From assembly GCA_029891345.1 (NCBI GenBank), contig CM056999.1:28927418-28991417 (forward strand): a DNA stretch of 64,000 nt, given 5' to 3'. The stretch comes from Dryococelus australis (lineage: Eukaryota; Arthropoda; Insecta; Phasmatodea; Phasmatidae). How positions within the stretch are numbered: the first letter of the stretch is position 1; each line of letters begins with the position of its first letter. The translations under genes were made by a program, and so were the position numbers. Below are positions 57,850 to 64,000 of the stretch, in pieces. The notes under the pieces were generated by a model. The model made no database searches. It had not been told where the DNA came from and saw only the letters and a list, made by a program, of their open reading frames with translations.

Positions 57850-59319
57850 TTACAAATATAACAAATGCAGACAGGTTACCAACCAACAAAACCAGCTACC
57901 CACACGAACCTAATTTAAGTCCAACCAACCATCCTCAGTATCGATCAACCATACAGACTGTTCATACCAGCTGATAATTCCAAACACTCACATAAAACAA
58001 CGAGGTCAACCAGCGGTCGAGGCTAACTGGACATATTAGTGGGCAAGTCTTACCAAATAAACTGACTATTCCAAACGACCATGCTAACCAACCAGACCAA
58101 CCAACAATACCAACCGATCATGCAAGAATAACGACCAACGACACAGACTGTTCATACCAGCTGACAATACCAAACACCCATAGAAAGCAAACTGAGTAAC
58201 TTAACAGAAAGATGGACTTAACATACCAATCAGCAAGACCAAACCAACCATCCGAGCATACCAAACGACCACTCCGAACAGCAAGATCAAACAGCACCAA
58301 CCATCAAAGCTGATAAACCACACAAACCATCAATACCACTTAATCATACCCAGTATCAAAACTGAAAAACCAGGCCTACCGACCATGGAACTATCAAGAC
58401 ATACTAACAGACAATACCAACTAACTGGAAGACCAATGGACAAGGCCACACAAAAAGTACGACCAGCTATAACAGATGATCAGACTAACTGGTAGACCAA
58501 GGACGTCGACCAGATAAACCAACAAGATGGACCAGTAAACCATACATTCATACAGACTATTCAAACTAGCTGACTTAACTAAACACCCATTCCAACTGGG
58601 AGAAATGTTTATCAAGGTCGACAAAGCATACCAGTGGGCAATACCAAACATACTTACATTCCATACCAGCCAACCATGCAAACTAGGCATAAAGTACTAC
58701 TATATAGGCTGACCAGATCAACCAATACCGACCAAACATCAATACCGATCATGCTTATGAGTTAAACACAAAAGCCAACAATACCAGTCAAAAAATTATC
58801 CAACCATAACAGTCAATCATGCCATCAAACAATTTGAAACGACCTCACCAGCAGACAATATTCGTGACCATTAAGGCCCACCAGCAATACCAATCAGCTA
58901 TCAGAACCAACAATACCATACAATCAAATCGTACAAACCGATCATACAAACAAACCACACCAGCCGGCCATATGAAATGACAATATTGGTTGAACATACA
59001 AACCATCCATGACACTTAGCATACGAATCTACCACATCAAGCAACCATACAACCAGTTATATGAGCCGACAGTACGAACCAAAAATACCAGCTAAAATCT
59101 AAACCGACCTACAATGTGAACTATATGAAACGACCATACCAAAGATCATACTGGCCGAATAGTCTAACATCCATCAAGATCAGCCAACCGTACAGACCCA
59201 TCAAGGCAACCAGAACAATCATACTCACTGACCAGCCATACAATCTGACCGTACCAGTCAATCTTATAAAAAAAGCCATACTAGCCGGCCAGACCAATCA
59301 AACAGACCAGCTAGCCATA
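57850..59319 (+). repeat. Left arm of long inverted repeat 2: CCAACCATA-type array
   Basis: Irregular array of ACCAACCA, CATACCAG and CAAACC words without fixed unit. The complementary words (TGGTTGGT, TATGGTTGG) fill 62780-64000, so the two are inverted. The array continues beyond the transposon at 61270. Confidence 0.75.
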
Positions 59320-59619
59320 TTGTAGGGTGTTCACTTAACTTTTTCACCTCCGATGACAACAGTGAATGTCGACATCCTTTGTACACATAATAATAAAGTG
59401 ATGCTTTGTACATCGAAACATTGCACATGATGTGTAGATTATTTTGAAATACTGTATATATATATATATATAATTATTCTAAATGCAACAAAAATCTTGC
59501 CGTTGCACATTCAGATGTCTCCACACTATCAATTATTTACAAAGTAATAATAAAGTGTACCTTCTGGGAAAACTAAGTCTTTAACTTAGTGTGTACTGAC
59601 ATTTCTCACAGTGTATGAA

Positions 59620-60700
59620 TTAATGATTATGTTCAAAATGATGGTCATTTATATTGTAACACTCTGCTACTCGCATCATCGCTGATAAACGTACATCTGC
59701 CAGAGCGTCTGGAGGTATGTAAGCTTGTGCAGCTACAATACATTCGTTCATGTCTTCCAGTGTCGTTGGAACCTGTTGGTACACTGCACCTTTGATATAC
59801 CCCCCGAAAATAAATCTAATGTTGGTAGATATGGCAAGTGCGCTGGATAATGCTGAACAGAACAACCTATCCCCCATCCAACGAATTGAAAATAGATGCT
59901 GTAGTTCATTTCTTGAAATTAAGGAATTATGAGCAGGACACCCATTGTGCTAATACCACAGCACTTGGTGCATATTCGATGTGATATCTTCCAACAATAC
60001 AGACAAGGTGCAGCCCAGGAAACAGTTGTTCTTTTGCTCATTCAGTGGCCATTCAAAGAAAAAGGTGTCAATAATTTGTTGTCAAATGATACCACACCGT
60101 ACACTGATGCTCCACAGACATTGATGTTCTACCTGACGAAGCCAGTGAGGATTTTCAGGTGAGCAGTAACACATGTTGTGTAGATTGATGTTTCCTTGGT
60201 TAGTAAATGTTGCTTCAGCGGAGAGCATTACCCCCCCCCCCCCCCCTCCCTTCGCACCCGACAAAAAACTCCTAACATTTTTTGTAGGAGCCACTGGCAA
60301 TATTCGATTCGCTGTTAAAAGTCATTCATGCTTAGCGATTGATGCAATGACATGTGGTAGGGTGGTAATGGTGCCTGTGCAGAATCTGCAGCAAAAATGT
60401 TTTTTGCTAACTCTAATCTGTCATCTCAATTGGCGAGAACTGGCATGAGGATTCACTGCAACAACTGCAAGTACCTTAACACCTGCTGCTTCCTTTGTGA
60501 TGCTCTTGCATCGAATATGCTGCTGTGGAGAAAGGCTGCCTGTCTCGCCAAGTTTTACAACAAGATTAGTGCAGTTTGGACAGCGGGGATGATGTCGAGT
60601 TCGAAAACATTCGACATAAAGCTATTCTGCTGCTGTAGCATTTTAAAAATATTCTCCATAAATTAAAATAATGTTTACAGTTATTTATTTGTGAAACTCA
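59620..60700 (-). pseudogene. DDE transposase of the Tc1/mariner superfamily
   Basis: Read on the minus strand: an N-terminal NLVVKLGETGSLSPQQ and VVAVNPHASSRQLR (helix-turn-helix region), SLHQSLSMND, EYCQWLLQKM, then after a C16 run (60231-60246) SAEATFTNQGNINLHN, where the first catalytic Asp is expected at Ala, SPENPHWLRQVEHQC, SVRCGII, HNGCPAHNS (second Asp region), RWMGDRL, LPYLPTLDLFSGGYIKG, and TLEDMNECIVAAQAYIPPDA-VRLSAMMRV to a stop at 59620. The typical order ATFTNxG-NPHW-GAPAH-RWIG-PDLTPLDFFLWGYIK is recognisable. Frames are broken by the poly(C) run and others. Confidence 0.85.
60231..60246. repeat. (C)16 homopolymer
   Basis: Sixteen C in a row, inside the transposase; an assembly or replication slip point that breaks its frame. 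Confidence 0.9.
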
Positions 60701-61269
60701 CTGTACATGCCTATGAATAATGGGGAATGTTTGCATGTTCTATCAAGTACAGCATGGCAACTACACCAGTGCAATTAATCTGCTTAATTTTGCTTCAGAA
60801 ACACCTTTTCCGTTCTCTCAACTGGTTGGCAAGAAATTAGGACATCTAGAACATTCACAGTACATGTACATACTTTATTACTCCGATGTACTGCGCAGAA
60901 CTAAATCGTTAAAGGTTTTACTAATTTGACTGTCAATGTGGATGTAAACACATGCAGATGTTGAAACCACAGGGAGGGGTTCATCAGAGTGTATTTCCTG
61001 TTATATGTGTCCTATCTCTAAAGACAGGCAAATAGTGTAGACAATTATTTGAAGGCATGCTACATAACTAATCCATTGCAGTGAAAAGATCGATTGGTTC
61101 CCATTTGTAATTGTGGATTCGCACTTAATGTCCTGCAAATTTTGTACATAAGTGAGCAAGAGATTTCATCATTAGACGTTCCCTGCAATGTTATATGATA
61201 TTTATGAGTCGTATTTTGTATATTGGGATATATTCGGAGGTAAAAGTATTAGGTTGACTGTCCGGCATA

Positions 61270-61780
61270 ATGACCATACCAGCCAACCAGCACAACCTAC
61301 CAATAAAACCAGCCTACCAGACGGACCAGCCAACCATACAGACTGACTCCACCCAAAACTGTCTCCACCCAATACCAGCTTCTGCCGAGAAGACTCCTAC
61401 CGAGACTGATTTCTGCCTAACTTACTCCTGCCAAAGTGACTCCTGCAAAATTTGACTAGCACATTGAGCAAGACAAACCGGCAAGGCTGGACAGACAAAA
61501 TAGCTATACCAACAAATGTGGTCAATCCATTAGACCAACTAACAAAACTTACTGACCATACAAACTATCCATACTGACAGATGATGATGGTATTACCGAA
61601 TCTCTCTGCTATCCTCTTTGCGAAAAATCACCACAAAATATCTCACCCATCATGATTATGTAACTAATAAGAGAAGTTATTATTGGAACATGATGTGAAG
61701 CTCATCGCGAGCCATGTCGCTGTGCAGAGAGCATGCTGTGAAACATTCCGAGCATTGTAAGTCCAGGGAGCACAGACATA
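61270..61780 (+). repeat. Left arm of inverted repeat 2, continued
   Basis: CCATACCAGCCAACCAGCAC continues the array. The inner part (GACTCCACC, CTGCCGAGA, TGACTCCTGC, GAGCAAGACAAACCGGCAAG) pairs inverted with 62880-63030 (GGCAGGAGTCACTTTC, GGTGGAGTTA). Arm similarity remains traceable to about 61780. Confidence 0.75.
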
Positions 61781-62640
61781 GCTGAGTTCTCATGGTTTTT
61801 TGTGGTGGGCTTAACCCATCTGCCAATGGACTCTGGTCACATGCAAGGCTCTATTATCTGCGGACTCTCCTCGCACTACAAGGGCACATGGAATTTTCTC
61901 ATAGTGCTTCCTTTCATTGTGTTAACAAAAATGATTGTTTCCTCATCGCCTTACTTTAATTTATATGCAGCAACTGTCATGAACCGTATGACCGAAGCTT
62001 GTCTACAGAGACCTCAAATGGTCGATATCCCTACACTATACACTACTTGTAATGTCATTCAATGCATGCTTCGCAACATGTTACAGGACTAGCGATCAGC
62101 TTCTCAACTTTAGCCAGCTATGTATACTATTATGGTACTGCTATGCTTATTTTATATTTGTTTTTGGTATTTTAAAACATATTTTGGTGTGTGCAGTACT
62201 CTAACCAGTTCTTTAAATCAGGAAGTACTATATACACAGTAGTACATTGGATTTCACGGTAAGTCAGAAAGACTTGCTACAGCATACCTAACATTTATTG
62301 AACTACGTATTTTATTGGTGGGTTACCTTTACAATGATGTGAAATGAATCGCAAATTATTTCGAGGCATTTTTATAGTTGCTGCCTTTGTTTCTCGATAC
62401 GACTCGCGACATGCTTCTAAGGCATTTTACATAGGTCGGGACTAGCTTTGTTACATCGCTCGCTACATTCTTAGAGACGATTTTTGTAGCTCATGTCTTA
62501 GGTCATGCCATGGTCTGTGATGTACTTTGAGGAATGTTTCGCAGTTCTCATCATGGTTCGCGATATGGTTCACGACATACCTTATGGAATGTTTTGTAGC
62601 TCGCTTATTGATCCGGGACATGATACACCCACATGGGACT
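61781..62640. other. Loop of inverted repeat 2
   Basis: No coding signal. 62390-62640 holds irregular repeats of CGCGACAT-, GAATGTTT- and TAGCTC-type words. Confidence 0.5.
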
Positions 62641-64000
62641 TTCTTTGAGAAATGTTTCATAATTTGCACTCTGCATCGCAACTTAACTCACGATTCACTA
62701 CATGATCGCGATAAGTGAGGTGTTTTGGTGCGAAGTATTGCGTGAAGAGTTTAGCAATGAGATTAGCACTAGGCGACATGTTTCGAGACTGGTAGTCATC
62801 ATCTCTATGTATGGTTGGTTTGTATGGTCAGTTGATCTTATTGGTTAGTCTGGCAGGTTGGCCTGATTTTTTTGTCTCTTCAGGCTTGTCTGTTTGTCTT
62901 GTTCATTGTTCTAGTCAGTTTGGCAGTAGTACATTTGTCAAGAGTTAGTTTTCTGTGAGTCATCTCGGCAGGAGTCACTTTCGGGCATAAGTTGATTTTG
63001 GTGGAGTTAATTTTGGGTTCAGTCTGTCTGCATGGTTGGCCAATGTGGCTGGTTGGTCTGGTTGGTAGGTTGGCCTGATGAGCTGGTATGGACTGCTAGT
63101 AATTGTCAGCCTGTATGGCTTGCCGAACAGGTTGGTCTGGTCAGCTTTCATGGTCCATTGGTATGGTTGGTGAGTATGGATATCTTGTATGGTCGATCGG
63201 TGTATGTGATTAGTCCAGTAGGCAATATCAGTTGGTATGGTTGGATGGTCTTGATGATTGTTAGACTGGTTGGCTGGTATTGTTAGTTTGTTTTACTGGT
63301 GTGGTTGGCTTGTAGGTCAGTTGATATTTTTGGCTGAGATTGGTGATTTTTATTATTTGCTTAAGTTATTGGTTCATATGGTTGCTTGGTAGGGTCGTTT
63401 CATACGGCTGGCCAGTATGGTTAGTTTGTATGGTTGACCAGTATGGTCAGTTTGTATGGTTGTCTAGTATAGTAGGTTAATATTATTGGTTAGTATGGTC
63501 GGTTGATATGGTTACTTCATATGATTGGCTGCTATAGTTGTATGATATGGTATGGTTGTATGGTTGCTGATATGTTTGCTTGACATGGCTGGTTGGTATG
63601 GGGGTTTCGTATGGTAGACCAGTATTGTTGATTTGTATGGTCAGTTCGCATTTTTTTGGCTGTACTGTTGGTTTGTATGGCTGACATGTACAGTTGGTAC
63701 ATGAGGTTACCTAGGATGGCTAGTACATGTGGTTGGTCGTTATGCACTCTTTGTAAGCTTGGCCCATATGGACTTTTGTATGGCTGCCTGATATGGATGG
63801 TTCATATCGTTCGCTTGGTATTGTGTGTTTGTATGCTTTGTCTTACTCCTTGGTCTGTTCAGCCAGCTTGCTGTTCAGTTGGATAGGTTGGAATTAACAC
63901 CTCGTATGGGCATTCTGCATGACCTGATTATATTAATGGTGTGTTGATGTTGTTTGCTCAGATCGGTTGTTATACTCGTTTGGTATGCCTAGCTGGATTA
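62641..64000 (-). repeat. Right arm of long inverted repeat 2 (runs off the window)
   Basis: Array of TATGGTTGGTTTGTATGG-type words, complementary to the CCAACCATA array. Open frames in it (63032-63286, 63532-63886) are repeat artefacts. Confidence 0.75.

Larger units (their letters stand above)
59320..61267 (-). mobile_element. Tc1/mariner-like transposon
   Basis: Inverted ends of about 35 bp: TGTAGGGTGTTCACTTAACT at 59321 and TGCCGGACAGTCAACCTAAT on the minus strand from 61267, both continuing into CTTTTxACCTCCG. TA on both sides (59318-59319 and 61268-61269), the Tc1/mariner target. It carries a broken transposase on the minus strand and is inserted into the CCAACC array. Length 1,948 bp. 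Confidence 0.8.

Noticed and set aside
60173-60448. Plus-strand frame with a poly-Pro run
   Set aside because: The Pro run is only the C16 homopolymer; the real coding strand is minus (transposase).
63032-63886. Trp/Gly/Val-rich frames resembling membrane proteins
   Set aside because: Translation of the TATGGTTGG array.
1-64000. Bacterial or phage contamination because of fibre, PolB and ATPase genes
   Set aside because: These genes lie among eukaryotic transposons, with target duplication and nested insertions; family style is Polinton/adintovirus.

Overview
The window is eukaryotic nuclear DNA: AT-rich, almost free of long open frames, and built mostly from decayed transposable elements, tRNA-derived SINEs, minisatellites and long inverted repeats. 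I found no host gene that I can support. The element content (Polinton/adintovirus-like virus-derived elements, Ty3/gypsy, jerky-type and Tc1/mariner-type DNA transposons, a LINE, SINEs) suggests an invertebrate, probably an arthropod. That assignment is inference only.

Layout. 1-2790: minus-strand Ty3/gypsy remnant (integrase, RNase H, RT, protease). 2790-4628: no gene; one SINE. 4629-17010: Polinton-like element A, left end present and right end lost. Its order is major capsid protein (-), PLA2-domain capsid protein (+), small basic pX-like protein (+), adenain-like protease (+), fibre-like repeat protein (+), a matrix metalloproteinase with hemopexin blades (-), packaging ATPase (-), penton-like protein (+), DNA polymerase B (-). 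17215-18643: jerky-type transposase pseudogene with a duplicated tail. 18644-20412: candidate solo LTR. 21940-47632: a second, nested Polinton-like element (CD) with matching terminal inverted repeats and an intact 6-bp target duplication, ATATAC, on both sides. It contains in order its own capsid genes, a third element (B, 24750-31020, sister of A), a Ty3/gypsy element (31030-40177) that itself carries a LINE inside gag, and the CD polymerase gene, which is split by a 1.1-kb MITE. 47639-64000: no virus-like genes. This part holds two long inverted repeats (48.6-51.3 kb and 57.85 kb to beyond the window end), a 118-bp tandem satellite (52.5-54.0 kb), other minisatellites, SINEs, and a Tc1/mariner-like transposon inserted in the left arm of the second inverted repeat.

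How the genes fit together. Elements A, B and CD share a virion gene set typical of Polintons/adintoviruses: double jelly-roll capsid, penton-like protein, PLA2 minor capsid, core-like peptide, maturation protease, fibre and packaging ATPase, plus a protein-primed type B polymerase. All copies are broken by stops and frameshifts, so they are fossils. The most unusual cargo is the matrix metalloproteinase: it has a prodomain with a cysteine-switch site, a zinc catalytic motif and hemopexin repeats, and lies at the same place and orientation in both A and B. No retroviral-type integrase was seen in any of the three copies, although CD carries a clean 6-bp target duplication.
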